Below are positions 7,718 through 14,796 of a stretch of DNA of 14,796 nt, piece by piece. The stretch is from positions 32,535 to 47,330 of the forward strand of contig PBJL01000025.1 of assembly GCA_002721105.1 (NCBI GenBank). The letters are read 5' to 3'. How positions within the stretch are numbered: position 1 is the first letter of the stretch; every line of letters starts with the position of its first letter. Position numbers and translations under genes: made by a program. The notes below the pieces were generated by a model. It had not been told where the DNA came from. It saw nothing but the letters and a program-made list of their open reading frames with translations, and made no database searches. This stretch comes from Acidiferrobacteraceae bacterium. Its GTDB lineage: Bacteria; Pseudomonadota; Gammaproteobacteria; Arenicellales; UBA868.

Positions 7718-7921
7718 GATGGATTAGTTGCATTTTTGTTTTTTTACCATCGCTAAAATAATACTTTACAATGCGAGAGAAAGTCATTTATATGTTAGAA
7801 CGCTGATATGTAATGATGCGCTAGACCAATTAAACACTCAGCGTACCAGCTATTATAAAATCATGCGGAGTTGTTTTTTTAGCATATATGAAAGTACAGA
7901 GAACATTACTGGGGAATTATT

Positions 7922-9253
7922 ATGACTCGAATTGCAATTGTTGGCGCTGGGCCTTGCGGTCTCTCACAAATGCAGGCTTTTCGCTCAGCACAAGCAAATG
8001 GTGCTGAAATACCAGAAATAGTTTGTTTTGAGAAACAAAATGACTGGGGCGGTTTATGGAACTATAGCTGGAGGACAGGTACAGATGAATATGGTGAGAC
8101 ATGCCATGGCAGCATGTATAAATATCTTTGGTCGAATGGACCAAAGGAGTGCTTAGAATTTGGCGATTATAGCTTTGAAGAGCATTTCGGACGATCAATA
8201 CCTTCATTTCCGCCAAGACAAACGCTTCGAGACTATATTACTGGCCGAGCTGCACATGCTGGTTTCAGAGATTGGGTGAAATTTGGACATGTTGTTAGAG
8301 ATGTAAAGTATATTAAAGACGCCAATCAATTCTTAGTTCGCGCGGTTGATTTATTGAACCAGAAGGATGCTGAGGAGTTATTTGATTACGTAGTAGTAGC
8401 GAACGGGCATTTCTCGGTGCCTAACTTGCCTACTTTTGTTGGTATCGATAATTTCCCTGGTCGGGTTATTCATGGGCATGACTTCCGAGATGCCGCTGAG
8501 TTTCAAGGGCAGCGGTTACTGATTGTTGGCGCTAGCTATTCAGCTGAAGATATTGCACTTCAGAGTAAAAAGTATGGTGCGACTTCGGTGACTTGTAGCT
8601 ATCGGACAGCACCTATGGGTTTTGATTGGCCAGATGGTATTGAGGAACTGCCTCTGATTGATCATTTTGACGGTGAAACCGCGCACTTTTCAAACGATGT
8701 CAAACGAGATTTCGACTCTATTATTTTATGCACTGGTTATTTACATCATTTTCCATTTCTGGCAGAAGAACTTAGACTCATAACTACCAATAGGCTTTAT
8801 CCAGGCAAATTATATAAAGGTATCTTTTGGGCCGACAATCCGAAGCTTGTCTATCTAGGAATGCAAGATCAATACTATACCTTTAGCATGTTTGATGCCC
8901 AGGCATGGTACGCTCGCGATGTCGTGATGGACCGGATCAAACTGCCCTCATATTCAGAAATGCAAAGTGATATAGATAAATGGCAGCAACGTGAGGAGAG
9001 CCTCACTAATCCGAGTGAAGACATAGACTTTCAGACGGATTACTGCAAGGATTTATCGACTAGAGTTGACTATAGTCTCGATTGGGATCTTGCGGCTCAA
9101 AATTTCAAGGATTGGGAACATCATAAGGAAGAAAGCATTATCGGTTATAGGGATAAAGCGTTTCGTTCCCCAGTGACTCACGCTCATGCACCAACTCATC
9201 ACACAGCATGGTGGGAGGAAATGAATGATTCAACAGAAATGTTCCTATCGTGA
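7922..9253 (+). CDS. tmm: Trimethylamine monooxygenase (Tmm), flavin-containing monooxygenase
   Basis: This enzyme oxidises trimethylamine to trimethylamine N-oxide with NADPH and O2 in the cytosol. At 443 residues it is the usual length of marine bacterial Tmm. The FAD Rossmann motif GAGPCG is at 8-13, FEKQNDWGGLWNYSWRTG at 36-53, YLWSNGPKE at 68-76 (Asn72 lies in the active-site segment), the FMO fingerprint FPGRVIHGHDF at 178-188, the NADPH motif GASYSAED at 203-210, and CTGYLHHFPF at 270-279. MQDQYYTFSMFDAQAW (314-329) and the C-terminal HHTAW match marine Tmm proteins as I remember them from roseobacters and SAR11. The start is ATG at 7922 with GGGGA about 8 nt upstream. TMAO demethylase (Tdm) and the dmm genes are not in the window. 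Other bacterial FMOs, such as indole or sulfide oxygenases, are less likely. Confidence 0.95.
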   Translation: MTRIAIVGAGPCGLSQMQAFRSAQANGAEIPEIVCFEKQNDWGGLWNYSWRTGTDEYGETCHGSMYKYLWSNGPKECLEFGDYSFEEHFGRSIPSFPPRQTLRDYITGRAAHAGFRDWVKFGHVVRDVKYIKDANQFLVRAVDLLNQKDAEELFDYVVVANGHFSVPNLPTFVGIDNFPGRVIHGHDFRDAAEFQGQRLLIVGASYSAEDIALQSKKYGATSVTCSYRTAPMGFDWPDGIEELPLIDHFDGETAHFSNDVKRDFDSIILCTGYLHHFPFLAEELRLITTNRLYPGKLYKGIFWADNPKLVYLGMQDQYYTFSMFDAQAWYARDVVMDRIKLPSYSEMQSDIDKWQQREESLTNPSEDIDFQTDYCKDLSTRVDYSLDWDLAAQNFKDWEHHKEESIIGYRDKAFRSPVTHAHAPTHHTAWWEEMNDSTEMFLS

Positions 9254-9352
9254 CCAACAATAGATCTAGCATTATTCATCATTTTAAAAAGCACAAAAAG
9301 CTGATACACAAACTCTTCCCTATTTAAATCATAGACTTATAACGTTGAAAAA

Positions 9353-9396
9353 GTACTGTTAACGAGACCGTCGCCGGTTCGAACCTAGTTAGGAAA
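9353..9396 (+). pseudogene. Decayed tRNA-Asn(GTT)-like 3' half
   Basis: CTGTTAA at 9356-9362 matches the tRNA-Asn anticodon loop (GTT at 9358-9360). GTCGC at 9370-9374 and GGTTCGAA at 9376-9383 match the T-arm region, at exactly the spacing of a proteobacterial tRNA-Asn (22 nt from loop start to TTCGAA). The anticodon stem, T-stem and D-arm do not pair properly and there is no CCA end, so it is not a working tRNA. It could be a relic, or the 3' tRNA half left at an integration site. Chance resemblance cannot be excluded. Confidence 0.4.
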
Positions 9397-9435
9397 GTCA
9401 AACGGTTACCCATCAATCAGATATTTAGAATTTGA

Positions 9436-9840
9436 TTATTTCGGCCGGCCATCAAACACATCAACATTTTCCGGGATATGATGGTAATTTTGTTTGTCAC
9501 AGGTAAAAATCGCCATTTCTGTCTTAAAAACTGACGGGTCATCAAAAGTGCCAACTTTTATAATGATTGCGCCGGGTCTTTTTGGGGTCTCATTTGCTAT
9601 TCCAGTCCCACAAACCCCACAAAAATGTCTTGTGACTGGTTGCTCCAAATCCGTCCGAGTAAATTTATTCATTACCCCAGATGTTAAGTGGAAATTATCG
9701 AGTGAAAACCGCATCAGAGGCACTGGATTCCCTCCGCTAAAATGACAGCATTCCCGACAATAACATTGCAGGGAAGCTTCAGGTTCGCCATCAACTGCAT
9801 AGCGCACTGTTTTGCAATAACAACCGCCTGTAATTTTCAT
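9436..9840 (-). CDS. GFA/CENP-V family zinc protein
   Basis: A 134-residue protein of the glutathione-dependent formaldehyde-activating (GFA) fold. The zinc Cys pattern is complete: GGCYC (Cys7, Cys9), CYCREC (Cys26, Cys28, Cys31) and CGVC (Cys74, Cys77). The start is taken as ATG at 9840, because the conserved ITGGCYC motif follows at once; a longer TTG start at 9855 would add only five residues. Gfa of Paracoccus binds glutathione and was linked to formaldehyde detoxification, but many homologues have other or unknown roles. Its place near tmm is suggestive, since TMAO breakdown releases formaldehyde. It is on the opposite strand from tmm, converging with it across the tRNA-like relic, so it is not in a tmm operon. 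Confidence 0.88.
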   Translation of the reverse strand: MKITGGCYCKTVRYAVDGEPEASLQCYCRECCHFSGGNPVPLMRFSLDNFHLTSGVMNKFTRTDLEQPVTRHFCGVCGTGIANETPKRPGAIIIKVGTFDDPSVFKTEMAIFTCDKQNYHHIPENVDVFDGRPK

Positions 9841-9913
9841 AACTGATATTACCAATTTCGTTCAATTTAATGAGCAATTATAGAACTAAATATGCTGTAC
9901 AAATAATACAAAC

Positions 9914-9945
9914 TGTAGGGGTGCAAGCCTACACACTCTTTTTTT
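9914..9945 (+). terminator. Stem-loop followed by T7, possible terminator upstream of yciB
   Basis: TGTAGG (9914-9919) and CCTACA (9928-9933) form a 6-bp stem with an 8-nt loop; seven T follow at 9939-9945 after a 5-nt offset. The offset weakens it. If real, it would shield yciB from plus-strand read-through from the tmm side. Confidence 0.3.
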
Positions 9946-9992
9946 CTTCACTGAAATTGACTGCAAACTAAAAAATTCACCCGTCACTATCA

Positions 9993-9998
9993 TATAAT
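9993..9998 (+). promoter_or_regulatory. Candidate -10 box for yciB-bolA
   Basis: A perfect TATAAT lies 58 bp before the yciB ATG. No good -35 sits at 16-18 nt upstream, where the sequence is an A-run; TTGACT at 9957-9962 is too far (30 nt). A -10-driven promoter is plausible but unproven. Confidence 0.3.
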
Positions 9999-10056
9999 CA
10001 GGCGCTTACGTATATTTAGAATTATCGAAACAACCTTGGCTTAACGCACATCCATA

Positions 10057-10626
10057 ATGAAACTGATATTTGATTTTTTCCCATTAATCTTATTTTTTGG
10101 AGCTTATCGTTTTTACGATATCTATACTGCGACAGGAATCGCAATCGCGGCATCTTTAGTACAAGTTTTTATTATTTGGTATAGAACTCGAAAATTCGAA
10201 CCAACGCATATTGTAACTCTTGCGGTAATCGTGATTTTTGGCGGAATGACCCTAATTTTTCGCGATGATGTTTTTATCCGATGGAAGCCTACAATCGTTG
10301 AGTGGATTTTTGCTGCCGTTGTTTTCGGTAGTAACTTTGTTGGACGACGTACCGCCATTGAATATGTTATGGGATCTCAGTTGACTTTACCGAATCCTAT
10401 ATGGAAAAAATTAAATGTTGCCTGGGGTTTATTTTTTCTTGTGGTTGGGGCATTAAATATCTATGTTGCTTTCTTTTTTCGACCAAACCTTCCAGAAGAA
10501 GTGCGACTTGATTTTTGGGTTAATTTTAAAGTATTTGGTATGATGGGTTTGACCCTAGTTTTTGTCATTGGTCAAATGTTCTTCATAGCGAAACACATTA
10601 AGCCCAACCAGGTTGGTGAAGATTAA
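10057..10626 (+). CDS. yciB: YciB/IspA-family inner-membrane septation protein
   Basis: A 189-residue inner-membrane protein with about five transmembrane helices, matching E. coli YciB along its length. It begins KLIFDFFPLILFFGAYRFYDIY (shared DFxPLxxFFxxYxxYDIY), then has FGGMTLIFRDDVFIRWKPT (61-79), the family signature LTLPNPIWKKLNVAW (109-123), and WVNFKVFGMMGLTL near the end. In enterobacteria YciB works with cell-wall elongation and division proteins and supports envelope integrity; the Shigella homologue IspA was described in septation. A short insert (PNLPEEVRLDF) before WVNFKVFG is longer than in E. coli. The start is ATG at 10057; no strong ribosome site is seen. bolA follows after 8 bp, so the two form an operon. 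Confidence 0.95.
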   Translation: MKLIFDFFPLILFFGAYRFYDIYTATGIAIAASLVQVFIIWYRTRKFEPTHIVTLAVIVIFGGMTLIFRDDVFIRWKPTIVEWIFAAVVFGSNFVGRRTAIEYVMGSQLTLPNPIWKKLNVAWGLFFLVVGALNIYVAFFFRPNLPEEVRLDFWVNFKVFGMMGLTLVFVIGQMFFIAKHIKPNQVGED

Positions 10627-10634
10627 ATAATAAC

Positions 10635-10910
10635 ATGCCTCAAATTAATACAGTCACTATAATCGAAGAACGGCTCAGAAACGCGCTTGAAGTAAATTCT
10701 TTAGAGATAATTGATGAAAGTCATTTGCATGAAGGCCACCCGGGGGCTGCTTCAGGTGGAGGTCATTACCAAGTTCTAATAACTGCTTCTGAATTTAAAG
10801 GCCTAAACCTAATCCAGCGCCACAGGCTTGTATATGACGCGTTGGGAGACGCTATGAACGCACAAATTCACGCTCTCAGTATTCAAGCGTCAACACCGGA
10901 TGATTCTTGA
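10635..10910 (+). CDS. bolA: BolA family protein
   Basis: A 91-residue BolA-fold protein. The conserved loop ESHLHEGHPGAASGGGHY (28-45) and the helix motif RHRLVYDAL (62-70) are diagnostic; the loop His residues are candidate Fe-S ligands. BolA proteins pair with monothiol glutaredoxins to handle [2Fe-2S] clusters, and E. coli BolA also affects cell shape, biofilm and stress genes. The HxGHxGAxxGGGHY form is closer to BolA than to IbaG, but the paralogue is not certain. The start is ATG at 10635, 8 bp after the yciB stop. It converges on the asparaginase gene with only 25 bp between the stops. Confidence 0.92.
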   Translation: MPQINTVTIIEERLRNALEVNSLEIIDESHLHEGHPGAASGGGHYQVLITASEFKGLNLIQRHRLVYDALGDAMNAQIHALSIQASTPDDS

Positions 10911-10935
10911 ATGCTCAGTTAGTTTTTACGTCTAC

Positions 10936-11940
10936 TCATACCTCACTATGAATTTGAGTAATACCCACTTTTTCTCCATTTGAGTTTAATATCGGTGGAA
11001 ATGCAAGAGCATTAAGTTTAAGACTGATACTTGGGTTAAGCTTCCCGAAGCGATCTAATAATAATCCCATAATAGTTTCTGCAGCTCGTCGACCACCATC
11101 ATCAATCTTGAGTGCAATCCCAATACGCTGGTCTGGGAGACATCCACTATACACTCCTTCGGCACCACCTTTGACAATCAAATGTGAGCCTGACAAGGTC
11201 ATTGTTTTGGTACACCAACGACCGGTTCCAGCTACCATAAATGGTTGTGCAGTCATAGCGTTATAAAGCTTTTTAGCTGCGTGCACCCGAGCGTCAGAAA
11301 GTCCCCGTCCAGTTCCATAACAAGCCATTGCAAGTGCAAGACCCCGTAACGAAATACCGAAAATAGGTGCTCCACACCCATCTTTGGCCACTGGGCTCAC
11401 TTCCATATTATCTAAAGTCATTTCGCTCAAAAGTTGCTTAATGCGGAGTTGCACCGGATGGTTTTTTTCTAAATATCCATCGAGGGGCTCATTGCAGTGC
11501 CGAGCCGTGCTTAAAAATCCTGCGTGCTTTCCGGAACAATTATGATGAAGAGGGCTTGGCAAAATATTATTTTTAACTAAATACCTTCGAGCTTGAGTGC
11601 TTGTGGGTTGTTGAGCTCCACACCCTAAATTAATCATTGACAACCCAACTCGTTCAAGCCATCCTTGAACAGTAGTCACATGTCTATCCTCACCGCTATG
11701 TGATCCGCACGCTATTGCAAATTCAAGATCAGTCAGAGCCCACCGATTGGCTGCGCCTGTTTCTATGAGGGGCAACGCCTGTAACGGTTTTAGTGACGAT
11801 CGGGGATAGGTTAATTTGTCTATATCTCCAGCTGAGGAAATAACAGTCGCATCATCCTTTATCACAGCATATGCTCCTCGATGAATGCTTTCTGTTAAGT
11901 CTCCTCTAGTAATCTCAACCAAAATGGGATTTGCTTTCAT
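10936..11940 (-). CDS. L-asparaginase, Rhizobium etli type (Asparaginase_II family)
   Basis: A 334-residue class 3 asparaginase, unrelated to the E. coli AnsA/AnsB fold, that hydrolyses L-asparagine to aspartate and ammonia in the cytosol. The residues known from R. etli ReAV occur at the same or similar numbers: Ser48 and Lys51 in PRSSLKPLQ, Ser80 in CGSHSGEDRH, zinc ligands Cys135 and Lys138 in HHNCSGKHAGF, Asp187 and Cys189 in KDGCGAP, and Lys257 in VKGGAEG as the second Ser-Lys tandem base. The length is normal and no key residue is missing. The start is ATG at 11940. It is divergent from gcvT, with 114 bp of shared upstream DNA. It fits nitrogen scavenging alongside the glycine cleavage genes, but no common regulation is shown. 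Confidence 0.94.
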   Translation of the reverse strand: MKANPILVEITRGDLTESIHRGAYAVIKDDATVISSAGDIDKLTYPRSSLKPLQALPLIETGAANRWALTDLEFAIACGSHSGEDRHVTTVQGWLERVGLSMINLGCGAQQPTSTQARRYLVKNNILPSPLHHNCSGKHAGFLSTARHCNEPLDGYLEKNHPVQLRIKQLLSEMTLDNMEVSPVAKDGCGAPIFGISLRGLALAMACYGTGRGLSDARVHAAKKLYNAMTAQPFMVAGTGRWCTKTMTLSGSHLIVKGGAEGVYSGCLPDQRIGIALKIDDGGRRAAETIMGLLLDRFGKLNPSISLKLNALAFPPILNSNGEKVGITQIHSEV

Positions 11941-11952
11941 TTTTTCTTTATC

Positions 11953-11981
11953 TTGACAGTGTACGTTTTAATTCATATTGT
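11953..11981 (+). promoter_or_regulatory. Candidate sigma70 promoter for gcvTHP
   Basis: A perfect -35 TTGACA (11953-11958) is followed after 17 nt by TATTGT (11976-11981). A better hexamer, TATAGT (11983-11988), is too far, with a 24-nt spacer. The leader to gcvT would be about 65 nt. I looked for a glycine riboswitch in 11941-12054 and see none; the space is too short for the usual tandem aptamer. Confidence 0.4.
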
Positions 11982-12054
11982 CTATAGTCTTAATATTATG
12001 AAATGTATGTTACCTACTAAGTCATGTACAATCTACTAGACAACTAGTTATTTG

Positions 12055-13182
12055 ATGATCACTTCATCTTTGCTCAATCTGAAGACCACCTCACTATACT
12101 CTTTGCATAAAGAACTTGGAGCCAAAATAGTACCATTTGCAGGCTACCAGATGCCGGTCAGCTACCCAGAGGGGATAATCAAAGAACATATTCACACTCG
12201 TAATGAAGTGAGTCTTTTTGACATATCACATATGGGTCTAATCCAATTAGAGGGGCTACCTGTTGTGAAGTATATTGAAACACTTGCACCTGCCAACCTT
12301 ATCGGGCTTGAAAGAAACCGTCAATGCTATTCATTTTTTTTGAATGAGAAAGGAGGAATTATTGATGATTTTGTTGCCATGAATACTGGCAAAGATTATC
12401 GGCTCGTAGTAAATGCAGGCAATACAGATTTAGTCGTTTCTCTATTAAACTCTAGTGAAAAATTTCGAAACAATATAACTCTTCTAGAAAAATACTCAAT
12501 GATTGCATTGCAAGGTCCAAAATCCGGTCAAATCATGAAGAGCCTAAAAGGTAATTGTGAAGATATGTCATTTATGGATGTACGTTTCATGAATCTCGTC
12601 GGTATTGAATGTTTAGTTACCCGTAGTGGTTATACCGGAGAAGACGGTTTTGAAATTGTAGCTTCATCCAATGAGATAGAAACTTTGGCCCGAAATATTC
12701 TGGAATTTCCATCAGTTGCACCGGCAGGCTTAGGCGCAAGAGACACTCTTCGTTTAGAAGCTGGACTTTGCTTGCATGGTAATGATATTGGGCCAGCAAT
12801 TTCTCCAATTGAGGCAAAAATCGCCTGGGCGATACCACCTGTGCGTCGCAAAGGGGGCACAAGATCAGGAGGATTTTCTGGCTCCAAGCGTATTTTTGAA
12901 CTCTTGGAATTCGGTGCCTCTAAATACAGAGTGGGTTTGTTGACCAACCAACGTATTCCCGTCCGCTCCGGCACACAATTGTGGAATGAAAGCAAGGAAG
13001 AAATTGGCACTGTGACAAGTGGAGCTTTTGCCCCATCCTTAGGAAAGCCTATTGGAATGGGCTATGTATTGAATCAAGAGGCATTCAACGGAAACCATAT
13101 TCACGCTACGATCCGAGGGAAAAGGATAGACTTACATGTTACCAGTTTGCCATTCATGAAAACTAACTATTATCGAGCTTAA
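12055..13182 (+). CDS. gcvT: Glycine cleavage system T protein (aminomethyltransferase)
   Basis: A 375-residue T protein. It takes the aminomethyl group from lipoyl-H protein, transfers the one-carbon unit to tetrahydrofolate and releases ammonia. Family blocks are all present: PFAGYQMPVSYPEG (27-40), LFDISHMGLIQLEG (54-67), KGGIIDDFVAMN (99-110, with the catalytic Asp at 104 or 105), ALQGPKSG, TRSGYTGEDGFEI, and GLGARDTLRLEAGLCLHGND. The C-terminal barrel has VTSGAFAPSLGKPIGMGYV. The start is chosen as ATG 12055, because the preceding codon is only a TTG; no clear ribosome site is visible. The gcvH gene follows after 20 bp, which fixes this as true GcvT rather than a dimethylglycine or sarcosine dehydrogenase-like paralogue. 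Confidence 0.95.
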   Translation: MITSSLLNLKTTSLYSLHKELGAKIVPFAGYQMPVSYPEGIIKEHIHTRNEVSLFDISHMGLIQLEGLPVVKYIETLAPANLIGLERNRQCYSFFLNEKGGIIDDFVAMNTGKDYRLVVNAGNTDLVVSLLNSSEKFRNNITLLEKYSMIALQGPKSGQIMKSLKGNCEDMSFMDVRFMNLVGIECLVTRSGYTGEDGFEIVASSNEIETLARNILEFPSVAPAGLGARDTLRLEAGLCLHGNDIGPAISPIEAKIAWAIPPVRRKGGTRSGGFSGSKRIFELLEFGASKYRVGLLTNQRIPVRSGTQLWNESKEEIGTVTSGAFAPSLGKPIGMGYVLNQEAFNGNHIHATIRGKRIDLHVTSLPFMKTNYYRA

Positions 13183-13202
13183 TTATGTATTAAGGAGATC
13201 AA

Positions 13203-13580
13203 ATGACAAATATTAGATATACCGAAGATCACGAGTGGGCTCTACTTGAGGAGGATATTGTTACAGTTGGAATAACTGATTTTGCCCAAGATCAACTAGG
13301 AGACCTTGTTTTTATTGAACTTCCAAATATCGATAACGTTGTTAAAAAAGGAGACGAAGCGGCGATTATTGAATCGGTTAAAGCAGCTGGGGATGTTAAA
13401 TCTCCAATGGGAGGTAAGATCATAGAAATTAATACAACATTAATAGATGCTCCTGAGAAAGTTAATCAGGATCCTATGGGTTATGGTTGGTTCTATAAGA
13501 TTTTAATCTCAGATATGAGTGAATGGGACAGCTTACTAGACGAGGAAACTTACCAAGAAATGGTGACTTCATCATCGTAG
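13203..13580 (+). CDS. gcvH: Glycine cleavage system H protein
   Basis: A 125-residue lipoyl carrier that shuttles the aminomethyl group between the P, T and L proteins. It opens with IRYTEDHEWALLEE, has the segment ITDFAQDQLGDLVFIELP (24-41), and carries the lipoylation site ESVKAAGDVKSP with Lys60 as the modified residue. The end contains DPMGYGWFYKI and the usual acidic tail. The length is normal. The start is ATG 13203 with an ideal AAGGAG at 13192-13197, the strongest ribosome site in the operon, as fits a protein needed in excess. gcvT lies 20 bp upstream and gcvP 27 bp downstream. Confidence 0.97.
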   Translation: MTNIRYTEDHEWALLEEDIVTVGITDFAQDQLGDLVFIELPNIDNVVKKGDEAAIIESVKAAGDVKSPMGGKIIEINTTLIDAPEKVNQDPMGYGWFYKILISDMSEWDSLLDEETYQEMVTSSS

Positions 13581-13607
13581 TTTTTTGTATATGGAGAGCG
13601 ATTTGAC

Positions 13608-14796
13608 ATGAATAATCACAAACGCGCCAACTTGACCGATTTGGAAATGCATGGGGATTTCCTAAACCGGCATATTGGCTCAAGTAAAGCGGATATAATG
13701 GACATGCTAGATCTATTAGATGTCAACTCACTGGACCAGCTTATTCAAGAAACTGTGCCCCAATCTATATTAGTCAGTGAGCCTCTCAATCTCATGCCTG
13801 CCCGTAGTGAAAGAGAAACTACTACTTATCTTCGACATATGCGTAGGCGGAATAAAGTTTTCATATCAATGATTGGTTGTGGTTATTACGGCACTATTAT
13901 GCCTAGTGTCATAAAACGAAATGTCCTTGAAAACCCTGATTGGTACACTGCTTACACCCCCTATCAGGCTGAGGTAAGCCAAGGACGCCTAGAAGTCCTA
14001 CTTGCCTTTCAACATATGGTAAGTGACTTGACGGGCATGCAAATAGCTAACGCTTCACTTTTAGATGAAGGAACAGCTGCAGCAGAAGCGATGGCAATGG
14101 CCAAAAGAATCTCTAAAAATTCATCGAACACATTTTTTGTAGACGCTAATTCTCACCCCCAGACTATATCGGTCCTGAAGACAAGAGCCCAATTTCTAAA
14201 TTTTGAGATAATTTTAGGAGATCCACTGCAGGAAATTGGGGATAACAATTTTTTTGGTGCCCTAATTCAGTATCCAACCTCTATGGGGCGCTTATATGAT
14301 CTTAGCAATCCCATATCCACTATCCATGAAAAAAAAGCAATAGCTGTAGTTGCAACTGATCTTCTAGCTCTGACTTTACTCAAACCGCCAGGCGAATTCG
14401 GCGCAGATATAGTAGTCGGAAATAGTCAAAGATTTGGTGTGCCAATGGGCTATGGTGGCCCACATGCCGCTTTTTTTGCAACCAGAGAATCTTTTATGCG
14501 ATCAATTCCTGGCCGAATGATAGGCGTCTCAATTGATTCTCATGGTAAACAGGCTCTTCGAATGGCTCTACAAACTCGGGAACAACATATTCGCCGTGAG
14601 AAAGCTACAAGTAACATCTGTACAGCTCAAGTACTCTTGGCAAATTTATCTGCTTTGTATGCGATGTATCATGGTCCCGGAGGTCTTAAAGCAATTGCAA
14701 ATCGAGTGCATCGAATGACAATGATTCTTAATTTAGGCCTTAAAAAATTAGGCTATACCACAGGTAACGAGGAATTTTTTGACACAATTGAAATTA
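13608..14796 (+). CDS. gcvP: Glycine dehydrogenase (decarboxylating), P protein, N-terminal part
   Basis: A PLP enzyme that decarboxylates glycine and loads the aminomethyl group on H protein. Only the first 396 residues are in the window; the frame stays open to the edge. Diagnostic blocks are FLNRHIGSSKADIMDML (18-34), IGCGYYGTIMPSVIKRNVL (89-107), NPDWYTAYTPYQAEVSQGRL (109-128), NASLLDEGTAAAEAM (148-162), GNSQRFGVPMGYGGPHAAFF (271-290) and REQHIRREKATSNICTAQ (324-341). The PLP lysine lies in the missing C-terminal half. I cannot tell from this part alone whether it is the single-chain GcvP of about 950 residues or the GcvPA subunit of about 450. The E. coli-like gcvT-H-P order favours the single chain. 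The start is ATG 13608 with a GGAGAG ribosome site upstream. Confidence 0.95.
   Translation, partial: MNNHKRANLTDLEMHGDFLNRHIGSSKADIMDMLDLLDVNSLDQLIQETVPQSILVSEPLNLMPARSERETTTYLRHMRRRNKVFISMIGCGYYGTIMPSVIKRNVLENPDWYTAYTPYQAEVSQGRLEVLLAFQHMVSDLTGMQIANASLLDEGTAAAEAMAMAKRISKNSSNTFFVDANSHPQTISVLKTRAQFLNFEIILGDPLQEIGDNNFFGALIQYPTSMGRLYDLSNPISTIHEKKAIAVVATDLLALTLLKPPGEFGADIVVGNSQRFGVPMGYGGPHAAFFATRESFMRSIPGRMIGVSIDSHGKQALRMALQTREQHIRREKATSNICTAQVLLANLSALYAMYHGPGGLKAIANRVHRMTMILNLGLKKLGYTTGNEEFFDTIEI

Noticed and set aside
7728..7925. A 65-codon plus-strand frame from TTG overlapping the tmm start by ATGA
   Set aside because: TTG start without a ribosome site, AT-rich random-looking composition, and no domain; it lies in the likely tmm leader.
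9316..9396. A complete functional tRNA around the tRNA-Asn-like motif
   Set aside because: A 6-of-7 acceptor pairing (9316-9322 with 9390-9396) can be drawn, but the span is too long, the D-arm is absent, and the anticodon and T stems fail; only a relic is credible.
11941..12054. Glycine riboswitch upstream of gcvT
   Set aside because: Only 114 bp are available and the conserved aptamer core is not visible; the space shows a promoter-like TTGACA instead.
12630..13010. 126-codon minus-strand open frame inside gcvT
   Set aside because: Antisense shadow of clear GcvT coding sequence.
1..14796. CRISPR array, insertion sequence, integrase or phage genes
   Set aside because: No regularly spaced repeats, no transposase or integrase-like protein, and no terminal inverted repeats were seen on either strand.

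Overview
The window looks like chromosomal DNA from an AT-rich, probably marine, proteobacterium. A gammaproteobacterium is my best guess. The reasons are a yciB-bolA pair, whose YciB reads like the enterobacterial protein, a gcvT-gcvH-gcvP operon in the E. coli gene order, and a trimethylamine monooxygenase very close to those of marine bacterioplankton. No 16S or other lineage marker is present, so the assignment is an inference.

Layout. The left part (1-7126) looks accessory. Four minus-strand genes lie in a row, in transcription order: a LanM-type lanthipeptide dehydratase with no cyclase domain, a zinc-free quinone-oxidoreductase-like MDR reductase, a non-pyrrolysine MttB-family methyltransferase, and an SDR oxidoreductase cut by the window edge. 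A 362-bp gap with no convincing gene separates them from a plus-strand EamA/DMT transporter. The middle (7127-9840) holds a small cupin divergent from tmm, then a decayed tRNA-Asn-like 3' half, then a GFA-family zinc protein. The right part (9841-14796) looks like ordinary core genome: yciB-bolA, a convergent Rhizobium-type L-asparaginase, and the glycine cleavage operon gcvT-gcvH-gcvP, with gcvP running off the end.

How the genes may work together. Several functions fit the use of methylated amines and nitrogen. Tmm oxidises trimethylamine to the N-oxide. The MttB-like protein belongs to a family that demethylates quaternary amines such as glycine betaine. The GFA protein could bind formaldehyde adducts if TMAO is demethylated elsewhere. 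The glycine cleavage system takes the final glycine to CO2, ammonia and methylene-THF. No TMAO demethylase, corrinoid protein or DMG/sarcosine enzyme is in the window, so the chain is incomplete here.

The most unusual element is the LanM-like protein. All the dehydration residues I can place by spacing against CylM are present, but the LanC cyclase is absent, and an MDR reductase follows 32 bp downstream. This suggests a RiPP-like pathway that makes dehydroamino acids and perhaps reduces them, without lanthionine rings. I could not identify a convincing precursor peptide.
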